From LMUY01 sp965199105 (lineage in GTDB: Bacteria; Pseudomonadota; Alphaproteobacteria; Acetobacterales; Acetobacteraceae): DNA of 64,000 nt. A program made the position numbers and the translations under genes. Below are positions 1 through 8,227 of the stretch, in pieces. Where the stretch lies: contig CBDAQO010000002.1 in NCBI GenBank assembly GCA_965199105.1, positions 3,844,001 to 3,908,000 on the forward strand, in the 5' to 3' direction. The notes under the pieces are model-generated. The model saw only the letters and a program-made list of their open reading frames with translations, was not told where the DNA came from and did not search any database. How positions within the stretch are numbered: position 1 is the first letter of the stretch; every line of letters begins with the position of its first letter.

Positions 1-722
1 TCGCCGCCCAGCAGCATGACCGTCGCCGGTTGCAACGCCTTCACCGCGACCGCACCGCCAGGCTTGAACAGCACCATCTTACCTGGGCCATAGGTCCGGC
101 CGAGGATTTCCACCTCGCCCGCCGCGACATAGGCCGCGCGCTCGGGATAGTCGGCGGCCAGTTCGGCGACCGCGCCTTCCTGCAACGTCCAGTGGATGTA
201 GAACATCGGCGAGAACATGGGGGTCGGCGCCTGCTGGCCGAACGCCCGCCCGGCCACCAGCCGCGCCACCACGCCGGGGGATTCCAGCAGCGGGGCGGCG
301 TCCATGGCGTGGTGGGAGAAGCCCGGCGCGGTCTCCTCCTGCGCCTCGGGCAGCGCGACCCAGGCCTGGATGCCGTGCAAGCGGTCGCCCTGCAGCCGGG
401 CGCGCTCCAGCCGCTCGGAATGGGTGATGCCGCGCCCGGCCGTCATCCAGTTCACCTCGCCGGCGCGGATCGCCTGCGCCGTGCCGAGGCTGTCGCGGTG
501 CATGATCTCGCCCTGGTAGAGGTAGGTGACGGTGGCGAGGCCGATATGCGGGTGTGGCCGCACGTCCGCCTCGCGGGGCAGGCCGGAGGCGAGGTCGACG
601 GGGCCGAAATGGTCGAAAAAGGCGAACGGGCCCACCATGCGGCGCGAGGCAGCGGGCAGCATGCGGCGCAGTTCGAAGCCGCCGGCCGCCTTGCGCTGGT
701 GGTCGAGCACCAGGTCGATCAT
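1..722 (-). CDS. pirin family protein (C-terminus beyond window edge)
   Basis: Cupin-fold pirin, a likely iron-binding redox sensor or quercetinase-type dioxygenase; bacterial pirins have been linked to both roles and the sequence does not decide between them. The N-terminal cupin carries the family metal site: an HPHIGLATVTYL block followed by a Glu and a His in GEIMHRDS, and a conserved GEVNWMTAGRGITHSE block. The C-terminal cupin runs off the left edge, leaving about 240 residues. The ATG shares one base with the stop of the aldo-keto reductase upstream (TGATG), so translation is probably coupled within a Uma2/reductase/pirin operon. Confidence 0.92.
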   Translation of the reverse strand, partial: MIDLVLDHQRKAAGGFELRRMLPAASRRMVGPFAFFDHFGPVDLASGLPREADVRPHPHIGLATVTYLYQGEIMHRDSLGTAQAIRAGEVNWMTAGRGITHSERLERARLQGDRLHGIQAWVALPEAQEETAPGFSHHAMDAAPLLESPGVVARLVAGRAFGQQAPTPMFSPMFYIHWTLQEGAVAELAADYPERAAYVAAGEVEILGRTYGPGKMVLFKPGGAVAVKALQPATVMLLGG

Positions 723-1738
723 CAGGCAGCCCGGCTGACGCGGCCCTCGAGCGGATACGCCGGGTCGTTATAGCCCGGGGTGGAGGGGTGGCCCGGCGGC
801 ACCAGGCTATCGACCAGCGCCTCGTCGGCCGGGGTAAAGCGGTAGTCGAGCGCGCCCAGATAGTCCTGCCACTGCGCCATGGTGCGGGGGCCGCCGATGG
901 CGCCGGTGACCAGCGCGTTGTTCAGCACCCAGGCAAACGCGAATTGACCCGGCGTGATACCCTGCTCGCTTGCGTGCGCGGCCAGGGTCTGCGCGATCTG
1001 CAGGCTCTCCGGCCGCCACTCGGTCTCCATCATGCGCTTGTCCTGCCGGCCGGCGCGGGAGCCTGCTTCGGGCGTGGCATCGGCGCGATACTTGCCGGTG
1101 AGCACGCCGCGAGCGAGCGGGCTGTAGGGGAACACGCCCAGGCCCAGATGCGCGCAGGCCGGCAGGTGCTCCACCTCGGGCATGCGGTTCAGCGCGTTGT
1201 AATAGGGCTGCGAGATCACCGGGCGGTCGATCCCCGCGGCGTCACACAGGCGGCACAGCTCGGCCACCCGCCAGGCGCGGTGGTTGGAGACGCCGAAGTA
1301 GCGGATGCGCCCAGTGCGGGTGAGGTCGGCCATGGTATGGACCACCTCCTCGAGCGGGGTCGCGTGGTCCTCCTTGTGGAGGTAGAGGATATCGATGGTG
1401 TCGGTGCCGAGGCGCTGCAGGCTGGCGTCGACCGCCTGGAAGGCATAGCGGCGGGACAGGCCGGCCGCGTTGGGCCCCTGCCCGGTCGGGTTGGCGAGCT
1501 TGGTGGCAAGCACCCACCAGTTGCGATGCTCGCGGATGGCGCCACCAGTGATGCGCTCGCTTTCGCCGCCGGTGTAGACGTCCGCGGTGTCGATCAGGTT
1601 CACCCCAGCATCCCGCGCGGCATCGATGATGCGGATGGCGTCGGCCGCCTCGGTGGCGCCGCCGAACATCATGGTGCCGAGGCAGAGCGGGGAGACGCGC
1701 AGGCCGGAGCGGCCGAGGCGGCGGTAGGTCATGGTCAT
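722..1738 (-). CDS. aldo/keto reductase
   Basis: NADPH-dependent aldo/keto reductase of the large (alpha/beta)8-barrel family, 338 residues. The catalytic tetrad is visible: Asp and Tyr in DTADVYTGGESE, Lys in LATKLANP and His in YLHKEDH. The start is the ATG giving MTMTYRRLGRSGL, the usual family N-terminus; the frame stays open further upstream but that part only overlaps the Uma2 gene. The ATG overlaps the Uma2 stop by four bases (ATGA) and its own stop overlaps the pirin start. The substrate cannot be read from the sequence. Confidence 0.92.
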   Translation of the reverse strand: MTMTYRRLGRSGLRVSPLCLGTMMFGGATEAADAIRIIDAARDAGVNLIDTADVYTGGESERITGGAIREHRNWWVLATKLANPTGQGPNAAGLSRRYAFQAVDASLQRLGTDTIDILYLHKEDHATPLEEVVHTMADLTRTGRIRYFGVSNHRAWRVAELCRLCDAAGIDRPVISQPYYNALNRMPEVEHLPACAHLGLGVFPYSPLARGVLTGKYRADATPEAGSRAGRQDKRMMETEWRPESLQIAQTLAAHASEQGITPGQFAFAWVLNNALVTGAIGGPRTMAQWQDYLGALDYRFTPADEALVDSLVPPGHPSTPGYNDPAYPLEGRVSRAA

Positions 1739-2301
1739 TCGGCTGGCTCCTCTAAGGGCTCGACGCCGGTGTAAAGGTCGTCGAGCGGGAAGCTGAGCCC
1801 GATCTCGGGCATGTCGAGCAGCTCGCCGGCTGCGAGCACCTGGCCAAGCCAACCGTGCGCCGTACGGGAGAACACGGTTGCGGCGATGCGATCTTGTTCC
1901 AGCATGACATAGCGCTGCACCGAGGCGGTTGCCTGATACTCCCGGGTTTTGACGATCCGATCCGTGCCGGCGGTGGCCGCGCTCAGCACTTCGAAAGTCA
2001 CCACCGGCTCGCTCGTTCCAAGCGCACGGCCGGCTTGCGGCCCACAGACCACCACCCCGTCCGGATAACGCACGCTTGCGTCGAGCCGTATCGGGAAATC
2101 GCTGGTGAGAAATTGGCACGCCGTTCCGAGCAGCGGACCGCCGATCCGGATGGCCAGGTTACGCTGCAAGGCCGAATGCGCGAGCGTGCCACCCGCCATG
2201 GCAATGGGCTGCACGCCGTCGAACTCATGTTTCGTAGATTGCCGCTGCTCCCAATCCAGGAACTCGGTCATGGTCATTGGCTTGCGCAGCGCGGTGCTCA
2301 T
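1735..2301 (-). CDS. Uma2 family (DUF820) nuclease-like protein
   Basis: Protein of 188 residues of the Uma2/DUF820 family, which has a PD-(D/E)XK restriction-endonuclease-like fold and no settled function. Visible family marks are the N-terminal MTMTEFLDWEQ-KHEF segment, a PDGVVVCG strand with the acidic residue, and the downstream PVVTFEVLS...KTREY block carrying the Glu and Lys of the nuclease core. It is first in a tightly overlapping group with the aldo/keto reductase and pirin genes; a functional link between them is not obvious. The active-site pattern looks intact, so it may be a working nuclease. Confidence 0.82.
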   Translation of the reverse strand: MSTALRKPMTMTEFLDWEQRQSTKHEFDGVQPIAMAGGTLAHSALQRNLAIRIGGPLLGTACQFLTSDFPIRLDASVRYPDGVVVCGPQAGRALGTSEPVVTFEVLSAATAGTDRIVKTREYQATASVQRYVMLEQDRIAATVFSRTAHGWLGQVLAAGELLDMPEIGLSFPLDDLYTGVEPLEEPAE

Positions 2302-2354
2302 GCCGCGCAGGATATCACGGACCAGCCCGGCCTGTCAGGGCAGCAACTCGAAGC

Positions 2355-2819
2355 TCACGCCCGTTTGGCCGACCGTTTGGCCGGCGCGGGGCTGGCGCTG
2401 CCTTGGCGGGCGAACAGAATGGCCTGGAACAGCAGCCAGCCCGCCGGGCCGAACAGGAAGGTGAGCGGCAGCACCGGCAACAGCAGCACCCGCGGCAGGC
2501 GGTCGGCCAAAAAGCGTTGGGCGATGGCGGTGCCGATCAAGAGGTCGAAGGCCAGATAGTGCAGCCAGCCGACCAGCGCGGCGGCGGGCTGGTGGAACAG
2601 CGCCACCACGCCGGCCAGGCTGCTGAAGTCGCCGCGGGCGCCGCCCCAATAGGCCACCAGCAGCACCACGTAGGCGGTCGCGAGCAGCAGCGGGACGAGC
2701 TGGCCGCAGAACCGCTCCAGCGCGCCGCGCCAGCCGAAGATCGCCGCCAGCGCCAGCACGATCCAGCCGATCACGGCGCCGAAATTGGCGATGCGGAACA
2801 CGGCTTCCAGCGAGGTCAT
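2355..2819 (-). CDS. DUF4281 (ABA4-like) family membrane protein
   Basis: Small integral membrane protein of 154 residues with four hydrophobic segments (about residues 12-30, 42-60, 78-100 and 112-135). It resembles DUF4281 proteins, related to the plant ABA4 neoxanthin synthase; the bacterial members have no established role. It ends in a basic Ala/Pro-rich tail (PAPAKRSAKRA). It lies 53 bases before the Uma2 gene and just downstream of trpS on the same strand, separated from trpS by an intergenic repeat. The family call rests on general sequence character, so it is moderate. Confidence 0.7.
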   Translation of the reverse strand: MTSLEAVFRIANFGAVIGWIVLALAAIFGWRGALERFCGQLVPLLLATAYVVLLVAYWGGARGDFSSLAGVVALFHQPAAALVGWLHYLAFDLLIGTAIAQRFLADRLPRVLLLPVLPLTFLFGPAGWLLFQAILFARQGSASPAPAKRSAKRA

Positions 2820-2828
2820 GACCGAGGG

Positions 2829-2886
2829 TTCGCCGCTGCCCTCACCCCGGCTCGCTCCCAGAAGGAGAGGGAGCCGGATGGGGCGT
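2829..2886. repeat. CTCTCCCTCC-type intergenic repeat overlapping the trpS 3' end
   Basis: A GC-rich imperfect palindrome containing CTCGCTCCCAGAAGGAGAG and flanked by CCCTCACCCCGG. It matches in style the copies near 42.8-43.0 kb and 63.5 kb, so it is one of a dispersed family. Here it lies partly inside trpS and supplies the last codons of that gene. Confidence 0.6.
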
Positions 2887-3879
2887 AGGCTTGAGGAAGC
2901 CGACCAGGCGTTCGGCTTCGGCCACGATCGGGTCGGCGATGGCGGCGGCGCGGGCAGCGTCCTCCAGCAGGCGGCGGTCGATCGCGGCCGGGTCGGCGAG
3001 CCAGCGGCGGGTTTCGGCGGCGATGGGTTCGAGCTGCGCGATCACCAGGCTGGCCAGGGCCTCCTTGAACGCGCCGAACCCCTTGCCGCCATGCTCGGCC
3101 AGCACGCCCGCCGGGTCGGTGTCGGCGAAGGCGGCGTAGATCCCCACCAGGTTGCGCGCCTCGGGGCGGGCCTCCAGCAGGCGGGGCTCGTCGGGCAGCG
3201 GCTCCGGGTCGGTCTTGGCGCGGCGGATCTTGAGCGCGATGGTGTCGGCGTCGTCGGTGAGGTTGATGCGGCTCTGGTCCGACGGGTCGGACTTGCTCAT
3301 CTTCTTGGTGCCGTCGCGCAGGCTCATCACCCGCGCCGCCGGGCCCATGATCACCGGCTCGATGGCGGGGAAGAAATCCACCCCATAATCGTGGTTGAAC
3401 TTCTGCGCGATGTCGTTGGCGAGCTCGAGGTGCTGGCGCTGGTCGTCCCCAACCGGCACGCGGGTGGCGTGATAGGCCAGGATGTCGGCCGCCATCAGGT
3501 TCGGGTAGACGTAGAGCCCGGCGGACACGTTCTCCCGATCCTTCCCGGCCTTGTCCTTGAACTGGGTCATCCGGTTCAGCCAGCCCAGCCGCGCCACGCA
3601 GTTGAAGATCCAGCCCAGCCGGGCGTGGGCCGGCACGGCGGATTGGTGGAACAGGATGGACTGCTGGTTGATCCCGGCGGCGAGGTAGGTGGCCGCCATC
3701 TCGCGCGTGGCGGTGGCGAGCGCCGCCGGGTCCTGCCAGGTGGTGATGGCGTGCATGTCCACAACGCAATAGATGCACTCGTGGCCGTCCTGCAGCGCCA
3801 CCCAGTTGCGCAGGGCGCCAAGGTAGTTGCCGATCGTGGGCACGCCGGAGGGCTGGATGCCGGAGAAGATGCGCTGCAT
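2842..3879 (-). CDS. trpS: tryptophan--tRNA ligase
   Basis: Cytoplasmic class I aminoacyl-tRNA synthetase that charges tRNA-Trp, 345 residues. The N-terminus MQRIFSGIQPSGVPTIGNYL carries the HIGH-equivalent TIGN motif. The middle has the GDDQRQHLELA tRNA-synthetase block, and KKMSKSDPS is the KMSKS loop. The start is the ATG of MQRIFSG; an open frame continues upstream but has no family sequence. The family usually ends shortly after the helix containing VGFLK. Here about 15 more residues (PTPHPAPSPSGSEPG) are encoded by an intergenic repeat, so the tail is probably not functional. Confidence 0.97.
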   Translation of the reverse strand: MQRIFSGIQPSGVPTIGNYLGALRNWVALQDGHECIYCVVDMHAITTWQDPAALATATREMAATYLAAGINQQSILFHQSAVPAHARLGWIFNCVARLGWLNRMTQFKDKAGKDRENVSAGLYVYPNLMAADILAYHATRVPVGDDQRQHLELANDIAQKFNHDYGVDFFPAIEPVIMGPAARVMSLRDGTKKMSKSDPSDQSRINLTDDADTIALKIRRAKTDPEPLPDEPRLLEARPEARNLVGIYAAFADTDPAGVLAEHGGKGFGAFKEALASLVIAQLEPIAAETRRWLADPAAIDRRLLEDAARAAAIADPIVAEAERLVGFLKPTPHPAPSPSGSEPG

Positions 3880-4079
3880 GGCGTTTGTTTCCGCGCGGGA
3901 TCGGGAGCGGTCAAGAGGCTCCCGCGCGCTTCCGTGACGCGAGCCTAACAGCAACCTACCGCTGGATGAATTCGCCTTAGAATGGAGCCACGCCGCAGAA
4001 CGGCCGAACCGGCGCCTCGTTGGTGATGCTGAGTCTCCGGTCCAACAGCGGGCGGAGACTTTCTGAACAGGAGGGTACC

Positions 4080-4448
4080 GTGAAGAAAGTGTTGATGGTA
4101 GCTGCATCCGGACTGCTGCTTTGCTCCACCTCGGCCATGGCCCAAACCACCACCTCGACCACCAACTCCAACGCGCCCTCAGCAGCGACGTCATCGGCCA
4201 GCGCGACTGGCAATCACCAGACCGCTGAGTCGGTGCGTGCGCAAATCCGCTCCGATATGGAGAAGGCCGGCTTCACCGACGTCAAGGTCATGCCTGACTC
4301 CTTTCTGGTGGAAGCCAAAGACAAGTCGGGCGATCCGGTCAGCATGATCGTCAATCCGAATGCCGTGACCGAGGTCGTCAATTTGGCCGTGGCCACCCCT
4401 GCCCCGCCCAATCCAGCCCACACGTCAACTCAGAAGCCAGCCCAGTAG
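4080..4448 (+). CDS. small exported protein of unknown function
   Basis: Protein of 122 residues with a clear Sec signal peptide (MKKVLMVAASGLLLCSTSAMA, cleavage after AMA), then a Thr/Ser/Asn/Ala-rich low-complexity stretch and a compact domain of about 60 residues (TAESVRAQIRSDMEKAGF...VKVMPDSFLVEAKDKSG). That domain resembles the small periplasmic modules seen in PepSY or BON-like proteins of acetic-acid bacteria, but I cannot name it. The GTG start is preceded by AGGAGGG at good spacing. It is followed 49 bases later by another small exported protein, and trpS reads away from it on the other strand. Confidence 0.75.
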   Translation: MKKVLMVAASGLLLCSTSAMAQTTTSTTNSNAPSAATSSASATGNHQTAESVRAQIRSDMEKAGFTDVKVMPDSFLVEAKDKSGDPVSMIVNPNAVTEVVNLAVATPAPPNPAHTSTQKPAQ

Positions 4449-4497
4449 CCCGAAGCAGCCAACCGGATCGTGGCGTCAGACAGAGGGAGTTTTGGTG

Positions 4498-4839
4498 ATG
4501 ACCAAACGTCAAGCAATGAGCATTGGGGCGATTGTTCTGGCCGGTAGCTTCACGGCGGCAAATGTCGCCTACGCGGCGCCACTGATGACGCCGATGGACC
4601 AGGCCGAGCTGGCGCAACTCACCCCGCCAGTGCGCCAGCAAGTCGAGGCGCAGATGCAGGATGGGCAGTCCGTCCGCGGCATCCTCGAGACGCGGCTGCT
4701 AAACCAGGTTTCGGATCGCTATCCCGGCCAAACGATTGTGGCAGCAGACTTCGAGCGCGGCGACATCGTCACGCGCGGGAAAGATGGGCAGCTTCACGTG
4801 ATCCCGTTCCAACCGCATACGTTGGCTCCGCAGCAGTGA
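4498..4839 (+). CDS. small exported protein of unknown function
   Basis: Protein of 113 residues with an N-terminal signal peptide (basic MTKRQ, a hydrophobic core, and AYA-AP as the probable cleavage site). The mature part is about 85 residues, with a Gln-rich helix (PVRQQVEAQMQDGQSV) and a short beta-rich C-terminus. No motif was recognised. AGAGGGA lies about 11 bases before the chosen ATG; a GTG three bases earlier is equally possible. It probably forms a two-gene unit with the preceding exported protein and converges with murJ. Confidence 0.65.
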   Translation: MTKRQAMSIGAIVLAGSFTAANVAYAAPLMTPMDQAELAQLTPPVRQQVEAQMQDGQSVRGILETRLLNQVSDRYPGQTIVAADFERGDIVTRGKDGQLHVIPFQPHTLAPQQ

Positions 4840-4855
4840 TCTTACGGCAGTGAAC

Positions 4856-6439
4856 TCACGGTAGTGACGGGGGGGCGGCAGCAGGCTGACGGGCCGGCTG
4901 CCGCCCTCGCACCCGCTCGAGCAGTTCGCGCGCATCGAATGCGCCCAGGCAAAGCCCTGCAAGGCCGTAGGCCAGCATCCCCGACGCGATCAACGCGGCC
5001 AGGCCGGCGGCGCGGGTCATCCCGCGCGCCATGGTGGTCGGGTCGAGCCCATGGTCCTGCAGCAGCCAGAGCGTCACCGCCATCGCCACCGCCGCAAGCA
5101 GGATGCGGGGAAGGCGATGCAGCAGCCGCGCGTCCGCCCGCAAAAAGCCTCGGCGATGCAGCAGCCACGTCAATGCGGCGACATTGAAGATCGCGGCCAG
5201 GCTAGTCGCCAGTGCTGGGCCGATATGCTGCAGCGGCACCATCAGCGCGATGTTGAGACCGAAGTTGATCACCAGCGTGATCATCGCGATACGGACAGGC
5301 CCCGTGGTGTCGCCGCGGGCAAAGAAGGCGGGAGCCAGCACCTTCACCAGAACGAAGAATGGCAGCCCCAGCGCATAGCCCGCGAGGGATTGCGATGCCA
5401 GATGCGCCGAGTGCAACGTGAACGCGCCGCGCTCGAACAGCACCACTATGATCGGCTGCCCCGCCACGATCAGCGCCAAGGCGGCCGGCAGGGTGAGGAT
5501 GAGGGCGAATTCCAGCGCCCGGTTCAACGTTCGTATCGCCGCCGCCTCGTCGCCGCTGCGCACCTGACGCGACATCAGCGGCAGCAGCGCGGTGCCCACC
5601 GCAGCGCCGATGGTGCCGAGCGGGAGCTGGTTCACCCGGTCGGCGTAATACAGCAGCGAGATGGCGCCGGGGGGCAGCAGGCTGCCGACGATGAGGTCCA
5701 CCGCCGAGTTGAGCTGCATCGCCGAAGCGCCGACCAGGCCCGGCGCCATACGGCGGAACAGGATGCGCATCTCGCGGGTGAGGCGCGGGCGCGGGATGGT
5801 CATCGGCATGCCCGCCCGCCGCACCGCCCAGATCAGCACCGCCAACTGCACCACGCCGGCAGTGGAAACGCCCCAGGCCAGCGCGTGACCCACGGTGGGG
5901 ACGTAGCGGGTCAAGATCAGCATCGCGGCGATGGAGCAGATGTTATAGAGCACGGGTGCGGCAGCCGCGACGCCAAAGCGGTCGAGCCCGTTCAGCACGC
6001 CTGACAGCAGCGCGGTCAGGCAGATCAGGATCATGTAAGGGAAGGTGATCCGCGCCAGCGTCACGGTGAGTTCGAACTTGGCTGGGTTGCCGTCGAAGCC
6101 CGGCGTCAGCAGGTGCATGATGCCGGGCATGAAGGCCTCGGCCGCGAAGGTGATGCCGAGCAGCCAGAACGCCAGCACGCTGATGGCCTGCTGGGCGAAC
6201 TGCTTGGCGGCGTCGTGGCCTTCGGTGGCGAGCAGGCCAGTGAATTCCGGCACGAAGGCGGCGTTGAACGCACCCTCGCCAAACAGCCGGCGGAACATGT
6301 TGGGCAGCTTGTTGGCGGCGAAGAAGGCGTCGGCGGTGCCCCCGGTGCCGGCCAGCGCCGCGATCAGGATGTCGCGCGCGAAGCCGAGCAGGCGGGACCC
6401 CATGGTCCAGCCGCCGACGGTGAGGATGCCACGGAGCAT
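4856..6439 (-). CDS. murJ: lipid II flippase MurJ
   Basis: Polytopic inner-membrane protein of 527 residues in the MOP/MVF superfamily. It moves undecaprenyl-linked lipid II across the membrane for peptidoglycan synthesis. The N-terminus MLRGILTVGGWTMGSRLLGF and the following KLPNMFRRLFGEGAFNAAF are characteristic, and about 14 hydrophobic segments follow. It starts eight bases after the gpsA stop, so it is the last gene of a tsaD-rlmJ-gpsA-murJ run on the minus strand. Confidence 0.97.
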   Translation of the reverse strand: MLRGILTVGGWTMGSRLLGFARDILIAALAGTGGTADAFFAANKLPNMFRRLFGEGAFNAAFVPEFTGLLATEGHDAAKQFAQQAISVLAFWLLGITFAAEAFMPGIMHLLTPGFDGNPAKFELTVTLARITFPYMILICLTALLSGVLNGLDRFGVAAAAPVLYNICSIAAMLILTRYVPTVGHALAWGVSTAGVVQLAVLIWAVRRAGMPMTIPRPRLTREMRILFRRMAPGLVGASAMQLNSAVDLIVGSLLPPGAISLLYYADRVNQLPLGTIGAAVGTALLPLMSRQVRSGDEAAAIRTLNRALEFALILTLPAALALIVAGQPIIVVLFERGAFTLHSAHLASQSLAGYALGLPFFVLVKVLAPAFFARGDTTGPVRIAMITLVINFGLNIALMVPLQHIGPALATSLAAIFNVAALTWLLHRRGFLRADARLLHRLPRILLAAVAMAVTLWLLQDHGLDPTTMARGMTRAAGLAALIASGMLAYGLAGLCLGAFDARELLERVRGRQPARQPAAAPPSLP

Positions 6440-6447
6440 GGCGCTGC

Positions 6448-7392
6448 TTACTCGCCGGTCTCGGGCCGGTCCAGCAGCGCGGCCATCGCACCCGGCACGT
6501 CCAGCCGCCCGGCCAGCAGGTCGGCCACCGCGGCGATGATGGGAATGGCGGTGGCGCCGGCGCGGGCGAGTAGCGCGGGGGCGGCGTCGAACCCCTCCAC
6601 CGCCGCCCCGATCGCCTCCCGCGCGGCGCCGGGCGCGGTGCCGCCACCGATCGCCAGGCCCAGCCGATAGTTGCGGCTGGCGGCGCCGGCGCAGGTGAGC
6701 ACCAGGTCACCCAGGCCCGAGAGGCCGCTGACGGTCTCGGTGCGTCCGCCCAACGCCTGCGCCAGGCGGGCGATTTCCGCCACGCCGCGGGTGATCAGCG
6801 CCGCCCGGGCGTTCTCGCCCAGCCCGGCCGCGATGGCGATGCCGGCCGCAATGGCGATCACGTTCTTGGCCGCGCCCCCCACCTGCGCCCCCACCGGGTC
6901 GGCGCTTTCGTAGAGCCGGAACCGCCGCGTTCCGACCAGGCGGACCACGTGGCGGCGCAAGGCGGCGTCGGTGCTGGCGACCACGGCGGCGGCGGGCAGG
7001 CCGCAAGCGAGCTCGTGGGCGAAATTGGGCCCGCTGAGGATGGCGGCCGGGCCAAGGCGCACGCTGGCGAGGATTTCGGCGGGCAAGCGGTGCGTGCCGG
7101 TCTCCAGCCCCTTCATCGCGAGCAGGACCGGCGCGTCTGGCAGCGCCATCGCCAGCACCGTGCGCACATGCTGCACCGGGGTCGCGAGCACGGTGAGGTC
7201 GGCCTCGCCGGGCAGGGCGCCCGCAACCGCCACCGCGTCCGGCAGGGTGATGCCCGGTAGGCGCGGGTTGCGGCCCTGCTGGATGCTGGCCGGGTTCCGC
7301 GCCCATAGGCTGACCCGGTGGCCGGCCCGGTCGCACTGGACGGCGAGCGCGGTGCCCCAGGCGCCGGCACCGATGACGAGGATGTGGCTCAT
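6448..7392 (-). CDS. gpsA: NAD(P)H-dependent glycerol-3-phosphate dehydrogenase
   Basis: Cytosolic enzyme of 314 residues reducing dihydroxyacetone phosphate to sn-glycerol-3-phosphate for phospholipid synthesis. The Rossmann motif GAGAWGTALA is at the N-terminus. The catalytic-domain lysine lies in GGAAKNVIAIAAG, and SGLSGLGDLVLTC is the family signature near the C-terminal substrate site. The start chosen is the ATG giving MSHILVIGAGAWG; an ATG 12 bases upstream is possible. It is closely followed by murJ, linking two envelope-synthesis functions. Confidence 0.97.
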   Translation of the reverse strand: MSHILVIGAGAWGTALAVQCDRAGHRVSLWARNPASIQQGRNPRLPGITLPDAVAVAGALPGEADLTVLATPVQHVRTVLAMALPDAPVLLAMKGLETGTHRLPAEILASVRLGPAAILSGPNFAHELACGLPAAAVVASTDAALRRHVVRLVGTRRFRLYESADPVGAQVGGAAKNVIAIAAGIAIAAGLGENARAALITRGVAEIARLAQALGGRTETVSGLSGLGDLVLTCAGAASRNYRLGLAIGGGTAPGAAREAIGAAVEGFDAAPALLARAGATAIPIIAAVADLLAGRLDVPGAMAALLDRPETGE

Positions 7393-7408
7393 GCGCGCGA
7401 GCATAGCG

Positions 7409-8227
7409 CTACTCCGCGGTCAGCCGCTCCAGCGTCCATGCCTCACCCAGTTCCCGGTCGCCGAGCCGCTCCAGCAGCGCGGCCAGCAGCGGCGGCCACT
7501 CCTGCTCCCACCGGTAGGGCGGGTGGCGGATCAGCAGGCCGTTGCCGTTCAGCCGCGCTGGGTCGGTCGGCTCGCGCAGGCAGAGTTGCGCCGCCACCAC
7601 GTCCGCCACGCCCGCCAGCCGGACGCTCTCGTGCAGGCCGCGGACGGGGGCGCGATGCTTGATCGGATACCACGCGGCCACCACGGCGGCGGGGAAGCGG
7701 CGCGCCACCAGGGCCAGCGCCTCGGCCACCCGCGCGTGCTCGCCCGGCGCCTCGTAGGGCGGGTCGATCAGCACCAGGCCGCGCTTGGCCGACGCAGGGG
7801 GCAGCAGCGCCGCCAGCGCCGCCCAGCCGTCGCGCGCATGCACCGACACCTGGCGGTCGCCGACAAACAGGCGGCGCAACCCGGTGGCATCCTCCGGGTG
7901 CAGCTCGCAGCACAGCAGGTGGTCGGCCGGGCGCAGCAGCGCGCGGGCGATCGCGGGCGATCCGGGGTAGAGCCCTGCCGCCTCCACCACGCCCACATAG
8001 TCGGCCAGCGGGGCGGGCGGCGCATGCAGCAGGCGGGCGATGCCGGCGCGCCATTCGCCGGTGCGCTCCGCCTCGCCGGCCAGGTCGTAGCGCCCGGCGC
8101 CGGCATGGGTGTCTAGCACGGCAAAGGCGGCCGGCTTGCGGGCCAGCGCGCGCAACAGCCAGACCAGCAGCGCGTGCTTGGTGCAGTCGGCGAAATTGCC
8201 GGCGTGGAAGGCGTGGCGGTAGTTCAC
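7409..8227 (-). CDS. rlmJ: 23S rRNA (adenine-2030-N6)-methyltransferase RlmJ
   Basis: SAM-dependent methyltransferase of 272 residues that methylates A2030 of 23S rRNA. The N-terminal NYRHAFHAGNFADCTKHALL block is diagnostic. The SAM-binding loop is LDTHAGAGRYDL, and the amino-methylase catalytic motif DPPY is at about residues 155-158. The GTG start overlaps the tsaD stop by four bases (GTGA), which fixes this start and indicates translational coupling. Confidence 0.95.
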   Translation of the reverse strand: MNYRHAFHAGNFADCTKHALLVWLLRALARKPAAFAVLDTHAGAGRYDLAGEAERTGEWRAGIARLLHAPPAPLADYVGVVEAAGLYPGSPAIARALLRPADHLLCCELHPEDATGLRRLFVGDRQVSVHARDGWAALAALLPPASAKRGLVLIDPPYEAPGEHARVAEALALVARRFPAAVVAAWYPIKHRAPVRGLHESVRLAGVADVVAAQLCLREPTDPARLNGNGLLIRHPPYRWEQEWPPLLAALLERLGDRELGEAWTLERLTAE

